In this document: positions 54,541-63,652 of the stretch, in pieces | Position numbering within the stretch: position 1 is the first letter of the stretch | Layout of the letters: each line of letters opens with the position of its first letter | NCBI GenBank assembly: GCA_028694915.1 | Contig: JAQVJY010000010.1 | Coordinates: forward strand, 1 to 64,000 | Direction of reading: 5' to 3' | DNA length: 64,000 nt | DNA from: Paludibacteraceae bacterium | GTDB lineage: Bacteria > Bacteroidota > Bacteroidia > Bacteroidales > Paludibacteraceae | The notes under the pieces: generated by a model | Database searches by the model: none | The model's input: the letters and a program-made list of their open reading frames with translations, nothing else | Told to the model about the DNA's origin: nothing | Program-made: the position numbers and the translations under genes

Positions 54541-54581
54541 ATAAAACTAAACACACATGAAAGTAGCATATTTATTAAGTT
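54522..54581 (+). repeat. 60-bp direct repeat, copy B
   Basis: Contains the last 19 bases of abiEii (encoding the final residues and stop) and 41 bases of downstream flank. 55 of 60 positions match 52928-52987. The remaining gap to wecB (54582-54690) has a TATCTTTG at 54587-54594 that could restart transcription; no -33 element is seen. Confidence 0.9.
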
Positions 54582-54690
54582 ATTGTTATCTTTGTTCTTT
54601 AACGTTAATCATCATCAATTGAAGTCTATATTTATTGATAGGGAATAAGTTAATGAAATTGGTATTTATGAATGGTTATCCATATATATT

Positions 54691-55848
54691 ATGAAAAAAT
54701 TACTTTTGGTTTTTGGTACACGTCCTGAAGCTATTAAAATGGCACCTCTGGTTTTGGAATTTAAAAAACATCCCAAAGAGTTTGAGACGGTCGTGTGTGT
54801 CACGGGGCAACATCGTGAAATGTTGGATCAAGTATTACAACTGTTTCAGATAGTGCCTGATTATGATTTGAATATCATGAAGCCTAATCAGGATTTATAT
54901 GATATAACGTCACGTATTTTATTGGGTATGCGTGATGTCTTACGAGAAGTAGCACCTGATATTGTATTTGTTCATGGTGATACAACAACGTCAACAACGG
55001 TTGCTTTAGCTGCCTTTTATCAACAGATACCAGTGGCTCATATAGAAGCAGGCTTACGTACAGGCAATATTTATAGTCCCTGGCCAGAAGAAATGAATCG
55101 ATTAATAACTAGTAAAATAGCTACCTATCATTTCGCTCCAACACCCTTATCAAAAAACAACTTATTAAAGGAAAATACAGATGAAAATGCTATTATCGTA
55201 ACTGGCAATACGGTGATTGACGCGTTACAATGGGTGACACAAAAGATTACAACGGATGAAACGCTTTCTACAACAATACAATACGAGTTGCTTAAATTGG
55301 GTTATGATGTAACACGATTGACATCAGATAGAAAACTAGTTCTTATTACGGGGCATCGTCGAGAAAATTTTGGAGATGGTTTCTTACATATTTGTCATGC
55401 CATTAAAGAATTAGCCGAACGTTATCCCCATATTGATTTTGTGTATCCTATGCATTTGAATCCTAATGTGCGCAAACCAGTTTTAGATGTATTAGGTGAA
55501 AATACATCTAATGTATTTTTAATTGAACCTTTGCAGTATTTACCATTTGTTTTCTTAATGAATCACTCTTATCTCATACTTACTGATAGTGGTGGTGTTC
55601 AAGAAGAAGCGCCTGGACTCGGGAAGCCTGTATTGGTGATGCGTAATACCACAGAACGTCCCGAAGCTGTTGATGCAGGGACTGTGAAATTAGTAGGCAC
55701 CGATAAAGAACGGATTAAGCAGCATGTTATTCAGTTGGTAGAAGATGCTGCGTTATATAATGAAATGTCACAAGCTCAGAATCCGTATGGAGATGGTTTG
55801 GCTTCATCTCGCATTGTAACTTTTTTTAAAACTCTAATAGATAAATAA
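54691..55848 (+). CDS. wecB: UDP-N-acetylglucosamine 2-epimerase (non-hydrolysing)
   Basis: Interconverts UDP-GlcNAc and UDP-ManNAc in the cytoplasm. The 385-residue GT-B-fold protein has [56 protein letters not shown] and the late [20 protein letters not shown], all intact. A WecC-type dehydrogenase is absent, so ManNAc rather than ManNAcA could be used, or the gene lies elsewhere. A truncated divergent copy lies upstream of the toxin-antitoxin pair. Confidence 0.95.
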   Translation: MKKLLLVFGTRPEAIKMAPLVLEFKKHPKEFETVVCVTGQHREMLDQVLQLFQIVPDYDLNIMKPNQDLYDITSRILLGMRDVLREVAPDIVFVHGDTTTSTTVALAAFYQQIPVAHIEAGLRTGNIYSPWPEEMNRLITSKIATYHFAPTPLSKNNLLKENTDENAIIVTGNTVIDALQWVTQKITTDETLSTTIQYELLKLGYDVTRLTSDRKLVLITGHRRENFGDGFLHICHAIKELAERYPHIDFVYPMHLNPNVRKPVLDVLGENTSNVFLIEPLQYLPFVFLMNHSYLILTDSGGVQEEAPGLGKPVLVMRNTTERPEAVDAGTVKLVGTDKERIKQHVIQLVEDAALYNEMSQAQNPYGDGLASSRIVTFFKTLIDK

Positions 55849-55850
55849 GT

Positions 55851-56594
55851 ATGATTCCTAAAATAATACATTATTGTTGGTTTGGTAGAGGTAAAATGCC
55901 AGAATTAGCTCACAAGTGCATAGAGTCATGGAAAAAACAGTTACCAGAATACGACTATAAATTATGGAATGAAGATAATTTCGATATTAATTCTGTACCC
56001 TATGTAAAAGAAGCGTATGAAGCTCGTAAATTTGCTTTTGTTACTGATTATGTACGTTTGTATGCGCTTTATCATGTTGGCGGTGTGTATATGGATACGG
56101 ATGTAGAGGTGTTAAAACCGTTAGATCGTTTTTTGGAACTTCCTGCTTTTTCTGGGTTCGAAAGTGATAAAGAAATTCCTACAGGCATCATGGCTAGTGA
56201 GCAACATGGCGAGTGGGCTAAGGAAATGCTTGACTATTACGGAAAAGATCGTCATTTTTTATTGCCCGATGGTAGTTTGGATATGACTACCAATGTACAA
56301 ATTATAGGTGGCTTAATGCAAGCCAACGGATTTATAATGGAAAATGGTTATCAAACCTATAAAAATGGTATTATGCACCTGTTTCCAAAGGATTATTTTT
56401 GTCCTAAGGGACGAACAGGCATCATTACTTTAACCGAAAATAGTTATTGTATTCATCATTTTAATGGGTCGTGGAATACACCTGCCCAAAAACGTAAAAG
56501 ATGGTTTTTTCAACACCTTTTAGGACCCCGATTAACCACCTTTTTAGTAAAATGTAAGCGGAAGTTAATAGGTAAAGAACGGAATAATTTGTAA
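55851..56594 (+). CDS. Glycosyltransferase family 32 (OCH1-like)
   Basis: A 247-residue enzyme with IPKIIHYCWFGRGKMPELAH, the substrate region FAFVTDYVRLYALYHVGGVY and the DxD in MDTDVEVLKPLD, and HHFNGSW at the end. This is the capsule-type GT32 family related to mannosyl- and galactosyltransferases. Two bases follow wecB and it overlaps the next start by one base. Confidence 0.92.
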   Translation: MIPKIIHYCWFGRGKMPELAHKCIESWKKQLPEYDYKLWNEDNFDINSVPYVKEAYEARKFAFVTDYVRLYALYHVGGVYMDTDVEVLKPLDRFLELPAFSGFESDKEIPTGIMASEQHGEWAKEMLDYYGKDRHFLLPDGSLDMTTNVQIIGGLMQANGFIMENGYQTYKNGIMHLFPKDYFCPKGRTGIITLTENSYCIHHFNGSWNTPAQKRKRWFFQHLLGPRLTTFLVKCKRKLIGKERNNL

Positions 56595-58006
56595 TGTTAA
56601 GCTATTTCCCAAAATATATTGCCAATAAAGCAGTAACCTTTTATTTGGTTGCGCTTGTTTTGGTGTCATTATTTTTCTTTAATAATGCCATGTCTCTCGT
56701 ATGGATGGTATTTGGTTTGGTGGAGGTTGTAGGCTTTTTCTATGTGAGTAATCGATTAACGCGTACTTGGATTAATTATTCACCTCGGTTATTTGAAAAA
56801 AAGGTTTTTTGGACAGCTTTGATTATTCGTGTTGTGTATGTGTTGTTTTCTTATCTATTTTACAATCTGATGACAGGAGAACCATTTGAATATGGTGCTG
56901 CTGATTCCAAAGGATACCACGAGGCAGCTTCTTGGATTAAGAATTTACTATTACAAGGCCAAATAGAAGGTTATTTTATAGCCATGCGTGGCGCTTATTC
57001 CGATATGGGTTATCCGTTAAGTTTGGGTATTCAATATCTGCTAACTGGTGGTAGTATTTTAGTAGCTCGGTTGGTGAAAGCAGCCCTCAGTGCCTATATG
57101 TGTTTGTTAATATATCGTTTAGCTAAACGTAATTTTGGGGAGTATGTGGGGCGTATGGCTGCCGTATTTGCCCTAGTTATGCCACATTTTATTTATTATT
57201 GTGGGTTGCACTTAAAAGAAACCGAGATGATTTTTTTATCTGTCTGGTTTTTGGAACGTATTGATTTTGTAATACGCACGAAACACCTCTCGTTAAAACT
57301 ATTGATATTGCCCGTGTTTCTGTTAGTTTCTTTATTCTTTTTTCGTACGGTATTGGGAGTTACGGCTATTTTTGCTGTGGGTACGGCGGTCTTATTTTCT
57401 GAAGCAAATGTGTTGAATAGGCATAAACGTATGGTCTTATTATTGTGGGGGGCTTCCGCTGTGTTAGTGTTTTTAGGGGGCAGTATTTCTACAGAAATAG
57501 AAGAAGTATGGCAAAAAAGTGGATCAGAAGAACAATCGAAAAATATGGAGTGGCGTTCACAACGCGAAGGTGGTAATCAGTTTGCTAAATATGCGGGTGC
57601 TACGGTGTTTGCTCCGTTGATTTTTACCATACCATTCCCCACCATGGTACATGTTGATTATCAAGAAAACCAAATGATGGTGAATGGTAATAATTATGTC
57701 AAAAATATTTTGTCGTTTTTTGTTATCTTGGCATTTTACCTGATTATAAAACGTAAATTGTGGCGTAAACACACATTATTGATAACCTATATTTTGACTT
57801 ATTTGGGAATTCTGGCATTTAGTTCATTTGCACAGTCCGAACGTTTTCATTTACCAGTTTTACCTATTGCTTTAATTTTTGCCGCCTATGGTATTTCAGA
57901 GGTGACGAAGCAACATAAAAAACTGTTTGATTATTGGACCCTATTTATGTTGATTGCCATCATTGGCTGGAGTTGGTTTAAATTAGCAGGAAGAGGATTA
58001 ATTTAA
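56594..58006 (+). CDS. Polytopic membrane protein, GT-C/polymerase-like
   Basis: A 470-residue protein with about ten membrane helices. After two N-terminal helices comes the loop EYGAADSKGYHEAASWIKN, whose acidic residue and 'GYHEAA' pattern resemble the first loop of GT-C glycosyltransferases of the GT39/ArnT type. There is a long loop between about residues 295 and 345 (SISTEIEEVWQKSGSEEQSK onward) of likely periplasmic location. It could transfer sugars from a polyprenyl donor or take part in polymerisation. Family is not certain. Confidence 0.6.
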   Translation: MLSYFPKYIANKAVTFYLVALVLVSLFFFNNAMSLVWMVFGLVEVVGFFYVSNRLTRTWINYSPRLFEKKVFWTALIIRVVYVLFSYLFYNLMTGEPFEYGAADSKGYHEAASWIKNLLLQGQIEGYFIAMRGAYSDMGYPLSLGIQYLLTGGSILVARLVKAALSAYMCLLIYRLAKRNFGEYVGRMAAVFALVMPHFIYYCGLHLKETEMIFLSVWFLERIDFVIRTKHLSLKLLILPVFLLVSLFFFRTVLGVTAIFAVGTAVLFSEANVLNRHKRMVLLLWGASAVLVFLGGSISTEIEEVWQKSGSEEQSKNMEWRSQREGGNQFAKYAGATVFAPLIFTIPFPTMVHVDYQENQMMVNGNNYVKNILSFFVILAFYLIIKRKLWRKHTLLITYILTYLGILAFSSFAQSERFHLPVLPIALIFAAYGISEVTKQHKKLFDYWTLFMLIAIIGWSWFKLAGRGLI

Positions 58007-58018
58007 TACGTATTAATT

Positions 58019-58993
58019 ATGAATATACTCGTTACAGGAGCCGATGGTTTTATTGGTTCACATTTAACAGAAATGTTGTTGAAAGAAGGGCATCAAGTAA
58101 AAGCACTTTCATACTATAACTCCTTTAATTATTGGGGGTGGTTAGAACACTTAAATTATCCAAATTTAGAGGTTCTATCAGGCGATGTACGTGACCCTCA
58201 TTTTTGCAAACATATCACACAGGGAGTAGACGTTATTTATCACTTAGCCGCCTTGATAGCCATACCATATTCTTATGTGGCTCCAGATAGTTATATAGAT
58301 ACAAATGTTAAAGGCACACTTAATATTTGTCAAGCAGCCAAAGAAAATGGCGTTAAACGTGTATTGGTTACCTCTACATCTGAAGTGTATGGTACGGCAC
58401 AATATGTCCCGATTGACGAATATCATCCCAAACAACCTCAATCACCTTATTCCGCTTCTAAAATAGGTGCAGATGCTATAGCTATGAGTTTTTACAATGC
58501 TTTCGAGTTGCCTGTTACCATTGTGCGCCCTTTTAATACTTATGGCCCTCGACAATCAGCAAGAGCTATCATTCCGACAATAATAACTCAGATTGCTAAT
58601 GGCGCACACGAGATTAAAATAGGCGACTTAACGCCCACGCGTGATTTTAATTATGTGAAAGATACTTGCCGAGGTTTTATAGCATTATCACAATGTGATA
58701 CTGCTATTGGCGAAGAGGTGAATATATGTAGTAATTATGAAATTTCAATGCGTGATACATTAGCTTTAATAGCAAAATTGATGCATTCAGATGTGAAATT
58801 TGTGGAAGATATTCAACGTTTACGTCCACAGAAATCGGAGGTTTTTCGATTGTGGGGTGATAACGCTAAAATTAAATCTTTGACTGGTTTTGAACCTCAC
58901 TATTCTATCGAACAAGGATTGCAAGAAACCATCGAATGGTTTCTGAATAAAGACAATTTAGCCAAATACAAATCAACCATTTATAATGTTTAA
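58019..58993 (+). CDS. LegB-like NAD-dependent sugar-nucleotide 4,6-dehydratase
   Basis: A 324-residue SDR protein close in my recall to LegB of Campylobacter, a GDP-GlcNAc 4,6-dehydratase. Seen: ILVTGADGFIGSHLTEMLL, the LegB-typical SYYNSFNYWGWLEHL, HLAALIAIPYSYVAPDSYID, TSEVYGTAQYVPIDE, catalytic Tyr/Lys in SPYSASKIGADAIA and RPFNTYGPRQSARAIIPTII. A nucleotidyltransferase gene follows two bases later, as expected if the substrate is made locally. The other legionaminic acid genes are not seen in the window. Confidence 0.75.
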   Translation: MNILVTGADGFIGSHLTEMLLKEGHQVKALSYYNSFNYWGWLEHLNYPNLEVLSGDVRDPHFCKHITQGVDVIYHLAALIAIPYSYVAPDSYIDTNVKGTLNICQAAKENGVKRVLVTSTSEVYGTAQYVPIDEYHPKQPQSPYSASKIGADAIAMSFYNAFELPVTIVRPFNTYGPRQSARAIIPTIITQIANGAHEIKIGDLTPTRDFNYVKDTCRGFIALSQCDTAIGEEVNICSNYEISMRDTLALIAKLMHSDVKFVEDIQRLRPQKSEVFRLWGDNAKIKSLTGFEPHYSIEQGLQETIEWFLNKDNLAKYKSTIYNV

Positions 58994-58995
58994 TT

Positions 58996-59700
58996 ATGGA
59001 AAAGCGTGCTGTTTTATTGGCAGGAGGTAAGGGGACTCGTCTAAAACCATATACACTCAATATGCCCAAGCCATTGGTCCCAATAGGGGATATGCCAATT
59101 ATTGAAATCATTATTAAACAATTGGCTTTTCATGGATTTACGCGGTTGACCATTACTGTTAATCATCTAGCCGATATGATTAAAACTTTTTGTGGTGATG
59201 GTTCTAAATGGGGTATTGAAATCGATTATTCATTGGAGACAAAGCCTTTAAGCACTATGGGACCACTCAAATTAATAAAAGACTTACCCGAAAATTTTTT
59301 AGTCATGAATGGTGACGTACTGACAAATCTTAATTATGGTCACTTTTTTGATTCACATGTGGAAGCTGGTAATATATTTACTATTTCCGCTTATGAAAGA
59401 GACCATAAGGTAGATTATGGAGTTTTGGAAACAAATCAAAATCAACAATTGGTGGCCTTTAAGGAAAAACCTATTTTGCATTACAAAGTGAGTATGGGTG
59501 TATATATGGTGAATAAACAATGCTTAGATTTAATTCCAGCCGATACCTTTTATGGTTTTGACCATTTAATGTTAGATTTGATTGATCATCAAACACCTCC
59601 AACAGTTTCTGTCTTTAATGGCTATTGGTTAGATATTGGTCGTCCAGAAGATTACGAGCAAGCTTGTAATGATTATGAGTCAGGTAGTGTAATGTTATAA
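58996..59700 (+). CDS. Sugar-1-phosphate nucleotidyltransferase
   Basis: A 234-residue NTP-transferase domain protein. Seen: AVLLAGGKGTRLKPYTLNMP with KPLVPIGDMPIIEIII, the metal-binding FLVMNGDVLTNLNY, and GYWLDIGRPEDYEQA. It is most like GDP-mannose-type pyrophosphorylases of the PtmE/HddC kind without an extra CBS domain. Placed two bases after the LegB-like gene, it probably supplies its nucleotide sugar (GDP-linked by analogy with Campylobacter; inferred). Confidence 0.82.
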   Translation: MEKRAVLLAGGKGTRLKPYTLNMPKPLVPIGDMPIIEIIIKQLAFHGFTRLTITVNHLADMIKTFCGDGSKWGIEIDYSLETKPLSTMGPLKLIKDLPENFLVMNGDVLTNLNYGHFFDSHVEAGNIFTISAYERDHKVDYGVLETNQNQQLVAFKEKPILHYKVSMGVYMVNKQCLDLIPADTFYGFDHLMLDLIDHQTPPTVSVFNGYWLDIGRPEDYEQACNDYESGSVML

Positions 59701-59728
59701 ATCTGATACTATACAAACTGGTTAAATT

Positions 59729-60571
59729 ATGAAAATTGCAATTACGGGTAGTGATGGTTTTGTTGGGTCACATTTGATCTCATTATTAAAGCATCATACC
59801 GAAGTAGAGATAGTGTGTCTTGATTTATCTAATGGCATTGATGTTTGTGATTGGGATCAAATCAAACATTTACAAGTTGATTTGGTTATTCATTTGGCCA
59901 ATAAATCGTATGTGCCAGATTCTTATCAGGACCCCACTTCATTTTATAAGGTTAATGTGATGGGGACCTTAAATATGTTGGAATTGGCTAGAATGAATCA
60001 AGCACGGTTCATCTATTTTAGTTCTTACGTTTATGGACATCCGCAGTATTTACCTATTGACGAACAGCATCCTGTTGCAGCGTTTAATCCCTATGCAACG
60101 ACAAAAGTAATGTGTGAAGAGATGTGTAGGGGATATGCCCGCGATTTTAAAGTACCTGTGGCTATTTTTCGTCCTTTCAATATATATGGTAAAGGTCAAA
60201 ATTTATTGTTTCTGTTACCTTTGATGGCAAATCAAATTAAAGAGGACGCAAAGATTCAAATACGAGATGATAGACCTAAACGTGATTATATACATATTAG
60301 CGATGTGGTACGGGCAGTTGAATTTATGAGTTTTTGTGAATGGCCCTCATTGTTTGAAATTTACAATTTGGGAACAGGAATAAGTTATTCAGTTAAAGAG
60401 GTGGCTCAGATGCTCATTCAATATAGTGGTAACTCAATAGAGTACTTGGCTAGCGGTGAGCAACGTCCTAATGAGGTGTTAGATACCATAGCGAATATTA
60501 ATAAATTAGAAAACTTAGGCTGGAAACCTGAAGTATCTATTGAAGAAGGATTAAAAGATTTGTTGCGATGA
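59729..60571 (+). CDS. NAD-dependent epimerase/dehydratase (SDR)
   Basis: A 280-residue extended SDR with IAITGSDGFVGSHLISLL, VIHLANKSYVPDSYQDP, FSSYVYGHPQYLPIDE, Tyr/Lys in NPYATTKVMCEEM and RPFNIYGKGQNLLFLLPLMA. It is probably a 4-epimerase or 4-reductase acting after the LegB-like enzyme. The short form lacks the long C-terminal substrate part of GalE. Its end overlaps the GT4 start as ATGA. Confidence 0.8.
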   Translation: MKIAITGSDGFVGSHLISLLKHHTEVEIVCLDLSNGIDVCDWDQIKHLQVDLVIHLANKSYVPDSYQDPTSFYKVNVMGTLNMLELARMNQARFIYFSSYVYGHPQYLPIDEQHPVAAFNPYATTKVMCEEMCRGYARDFKVPVAIFRPFNIYGKGQNLLFLLPLMANQIKEDAKIQIRDDRPKRDYIHISDVVRAVEFMSFCEWPSLFEIYNLGTGISYSVKEVAQMLIQYSGNSIEYLASGEQRPNEVLDTIANINKLENLGWKPEVSIEEGLKDLLR

Positions 60572-61494
60572 AAGTATTAGTAGTGTGCCGATTATATAAC
60601 CAACAGGTTATTCCGTTTATCTCTGAACAAGTCAATGCCATTCAAGAGTTAGGCGTAGACGTGGAATGGGTTTATGTCCGTCGAGGTGGTTTGTTGGGTT
60701 ATTTTCATTTATGGAAAGATATTCGTAAAACGTTAACTCGTTTTGAACCAGAAGTTATTCATGCACATTATGGTTTGTGTGGACTTATTGCCAATTTACA
60801 AAGAAAAATTCCAGTAGTAACAACCTTTCCTGGATCCGATATCAACAATAGATGGGTTCGTTCGATTTCGGTTATTGCTATGCGTTTGTCTAAATATAAT
60901 ATTTTTATGTGTACAAGGCAGTTCAATCTGGTAAAGCGTTTTGCCAGTAGCAACTCTATCATTATGCCTTATGGTATTGCACTTAATAAATTTACGTTAA
61001 CTGATAAGCAAGAGGCTCGCAGGTGTCTTGGGTACAAAGAGGATGAAAAATTAGTTTTATTCTCAAGTCGTTTTGAGCGGTTAGTGAAAAACCCTCAATT
61101 AGCTTTCGATGCTTTAACTCATTTACCAGAAGTACAATTATTAGAGTTGACAGGTAAATATTCTAAAGAAGATATGGTGTTGTTAATGCATGCAGTTGAT
61201 GCCGCGTTGATGACCTCACATACCGAAGGTTCTCCACAATTTGTAAAAGAAGTGATGGCTTGCGGATGTCCATTGGTAAGCGTGGATGTGGGTGATGTAA
61301 AAGAGATAACAGCCGGTGTGGATGGTTGTTATCTCGTAAGTCGCGACCCGAAACAAATAGCCGAAAAATTACAATTGGCCATCGATTTTAAGGAGCGTAC
61401 CCAAGGACGTCAACGTATCGTTGAGTTGGGACTAGAAAACCAAAAGGTAGCTGAAAAAATTGTAGCCATTTATACAAATGTAGTCAAATCATGA
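60568..61494 (+). CDS. Glycosyltransferase family 4
   Basis: A 308-residue GT-B enzyme. Seen: EVIHAHYGLCGLIANL, the N-terminal domain end, VTTFPGSDINNRWV, VLFSSRFERLVKNPQLAFDA, and the donor-site motif HTEGSPQFVKEVMACGCPLV with the two Glu of the EX7E type. Shorter than usual (~370) but complete. Coupled by ATGA overlaps on both sides. Confidence 0.85.
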   Translation: MKVLVVCRLYNQQVIPFISEQVNAIQELGVDVEWVYVRRGGLLGYFHLWKDIRKTLTRFEPEVIHAHYGLCGLIANLQRKIPVVTTFPGSDINNRWVRSISVIAMRLSKYNIFMCTRQFNLVKRFASSNSIIMPYGIALNKFTLTDKQEARRCLGYKEDEKLVLFSSRFERLVKNPQLAFDALTHLPEVQLLELTGKYSKEDMVLLMHAVDAALMTSHTEGSPQFVKEVMACGCPLVSVDVGDVKEITAGVDGCYLVSRDPKQIAEKLQLAIDFKERTQGRQRIVELGLENQKVAEKIVAIYTNVVKS

Positions 61495-62504
61495 AGCGTG
61501 TAATTTTAACGAGTCAAAGTAATTATTCCTCACAGTGGAACGCTTTTGTGCTGAACCACCCACATGGACAAGTTTTTCATCTGCCTGCCATGGTGGAGGT
61601 ATATGAAAACACTCCTTTGTACAAACCGTTTGCGTGTGCTGTTGTTGGAGATGATGACGAATTCTTAGGTGTTTTGGTTGCTTGTGTTCAGCGTGAATTT
61701 AAAGGTTTTTTAGGGCCATTTACGTCACGTTCTATACTCATGGGGTGTCCATTGGTCAAAGATAATGATGCCACTATTGGTATGCAATTGTTAACTTTTT
61801 ACGAACAGCATATCGCTAAAGAGGTTATTTATTCACAAGTTCGTAATTTATATGATATGAGTTGGTTGCGCACCAGTTTTGAACAACTCAATTATAAGTA
61901 TGAAGAACATCTGGATATTTTGCATGATTTAACAAAGTCGGAGGATTTTATTCGACAGGGAATTAGTAAAAATAAACGTGGGAATATTTCCAAATCTCTG
62001 CACAAGGGTGTTGTATTCGAGGAAGCCTTTGATTATGAGTCTTTCAATATAGCAGTTAAGCAAATTTTAGAAACCTATAAACGTATTGGTTTACCAGCCC
62101 CTTCGCGCCATTTTTTCGATAATTCTTTTAATATACTAATGCCTCTGGGATTACTTAAATTATTTGTAGCCAAAGAGGACGAACATATTATAGGTTCCCG
62201 TATGGAGTTGTCGACTGGTAAACATTTGTACGATTGGTATGCAGGGGCTGACGAGAATTATAAAAATCGCTACCCTAATGATTTTATTCCTTATCATCTT
62301 CTTTTTTGGGCTAAAGATAATGAATATGATTTGTTCGATTTCGGTGGTGCAGGTAAACCTAATGTACCCTATGGTGTGCGTGATCATAAATTGAAATTTG
62401 GAGGAGAATTAGTTAATTATGGTCGTTACGAAAAAGTACATAAACCACTGTTAATGCTTATTGGTAGACTTGGGTTTTATATTTTAAAAACACTTAAACG
62501 ATGA
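61491..62504 (+). CDS. FemAB/GNAT-fold acyltransferase-like protein
   Basis: A 337-residue protein of the FemAB/BioF2-like GNAT group found in polysaccharide loci. Seen: NHPHGQVFHLPAMVEVYENT at the start, a 'SKNKRGNISKSLHKG' segment where basic residues precede the second GNAT half, GSRMELSTGKHLYDWYAGAD and the late DLFDFGGAGKPNVPYGVRDH with KLKFGG. It may link an amino acid or acyl group to an amino sugar. The next gene is a sugar aminotransferase, so the two may act in order on one amino sugar. Confidence 0.75.
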   Translation: MKRVILTSQSNYSSQWNAFVLNHPHGQVFHLPAMVEVYENTPLYKPFACAVVGDDDEFLGVLVACVQREFKGFLGPFTSRSILMGCPLVKDNDATIGMQLLTFYEQHIAKEVIYSQVRNLYDMSWLRTSFEQLNYKYEEHLDILHDLTKSEDFIRQGISKNKRGNISKSLHKGVVFEEAFDYESFNIAVKQILETYKRIGLPAPSRHFFDNSFNILMPLGLLKLFVAKEDEHIIGSRMELSTGKHLYDWYAGADENYKNRYPNDFIPYHLLFWAKDNEYDLFDFGGAGKPNVPYGVRDHKLKFGGELVNYGRYEKVHKPLLMLIGRLGFYILKTLKR

Positions 62505-63652
62505 AACCAATTATACCACGACTCAATTACCAATGGACTTGGAGTGACTTTATACAGTCAGTTATAGCTCTTTTTAGTTCTACAATCACAGAAAAGGTTC
62601 TGTTGAATTTATTAAATACAGATAAATTGTTTTACACCAATCATGCACGTACAGCTTTGCGTATTGCTTTGTCGTCGTTAGGTTTGCCTAAAGGTTCACG
62701 TGTAGGGGTTTTTATATACAATTGCCACACGGTGCCTGGTGCTGTTATTAAAGCTGGTTATGAGCCTGTTTTTATTGATGTAACTGACGATTTCACCATT
62801 GATACTGTTGATTTGGCAGCCAAGGTTTCAAAATTAGATGCACTTATTGTGACCCATCTTTTCGGATTACCCACTGATGTGCAATCAATCAAAACTAGGT
62901 ATCCTAAATTACCCATTATTGAAGACTGCGCACATGCTTTTTACACTTTTTATCAAGGGAAAATCTTAGGTTCAGTAGGTGATATGGCGACTTATTCAAC
63001 AGGTAAAGCTAAGTTTCCTTCTGTGGCGAGTGGTGGATATTTAATGGTGAATAACAAATACTATGAACAAGCAGTACAATTAGCCTATCAAGCACTACCA
63101 AAAGCTAGTTTTTTGTCAGAATTGAAGTCGGTATGTATGAGTCTAGTGATGGCACTTTTGCACAAACCTTGGCTGTATGGTTTTTTTACTTTACCTATTT
63201 TAAAGGCCAAAACACCAGTTGATCGCGATGAGCAAGAATCAACAATGCTTCGTACAACCAAACGTGTTTATTTATGTAATAAAATTAGCCATATTGATTA
63301 CCTTGTGTCAAAACAAAAGACCAACGCTTCTATTATTTTGAGTGGTATAAACAATCACAATAGTCTCACAATATCTAAAAATGTAGTATCTTCGCAAACA
63401 AACTCGTTTATGATTCCTTGTCGTGTCGGAAATCCACAAGCATATGTTAACTTTGCCGTTAGTAAAGGGGTGGAGTTTGGGCGTCACTTTTCGAATGCTA
63501 TTATGTGGGCTACTAAGTTTGGTTACACATTGGGTAGCTGTCCTAATGGTGAAAAGTTAGTGCGTGAAGTATTGGTGATACCCTGTAGTTATAATTTATC
63601 CAAAGACCAAGTGCAAAAGATTGAGCATGTATTAAGAGATTATTTATTATGA
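62501..63652 (+). CDS. DegT/DnrJ/EryC1 family aminotransferase
   Basis: A 383-residue PLP-dependent protein, divergent for the family. Seen: FYTNHARTALRIALSSLGLP for phosphate binding, PVFIDVTDDFTID, Asp in IIEDCAHAFYTF, and STGKAKFPSVASGG with the probable PLP lysine. Its N-terminus is longer than usual by about 35 residues. It has no DUF559 insertion, and so serves as an in-locus comparison with the gene at 42405. Coupled by ATGA on both sides. Confidence 0.82.
   Translation: MKPIIPRLNYQWTWSDFIQSVIALFSSTITEKVLLNLLNTDKLFYTNHARTALRIALSSLGLPKGSRVGVFIYNCHTVPGAVIKAGYEPVFIDVTDDFTIDTVDLAAKVSKLDALIVTHLFGLPTDVQSIKTRYPKLPIIEDCAHAFYTFYQGKILGSVGDMATYSTGKAKFPSVASGGYLMVNNKYYEQAVQLAYQALPKASFLSELKSVCMSLVMALLHKPWLYGFFTLPILKAKTPVDRDEQESTMLRTTKRVYLCNKISHIDYLVSKQKTNASIILSGINNHNSLTISKNVVSSQTNSFMIPCRVGNPQAYVNFAVSKGVEFGRHFSNAIMWATKFGYTLGSCPNGEKLVREVLVIPCSYNLSKDQVQKIEHVLRDYLL

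Noticed and set aside
52763..54581. IS element or composite transposon around the toxin-antitoxin pair
   Set aside because: No transposase or terminal inverted repeats were found; the flanks are direct repeats containing the abiEii end.
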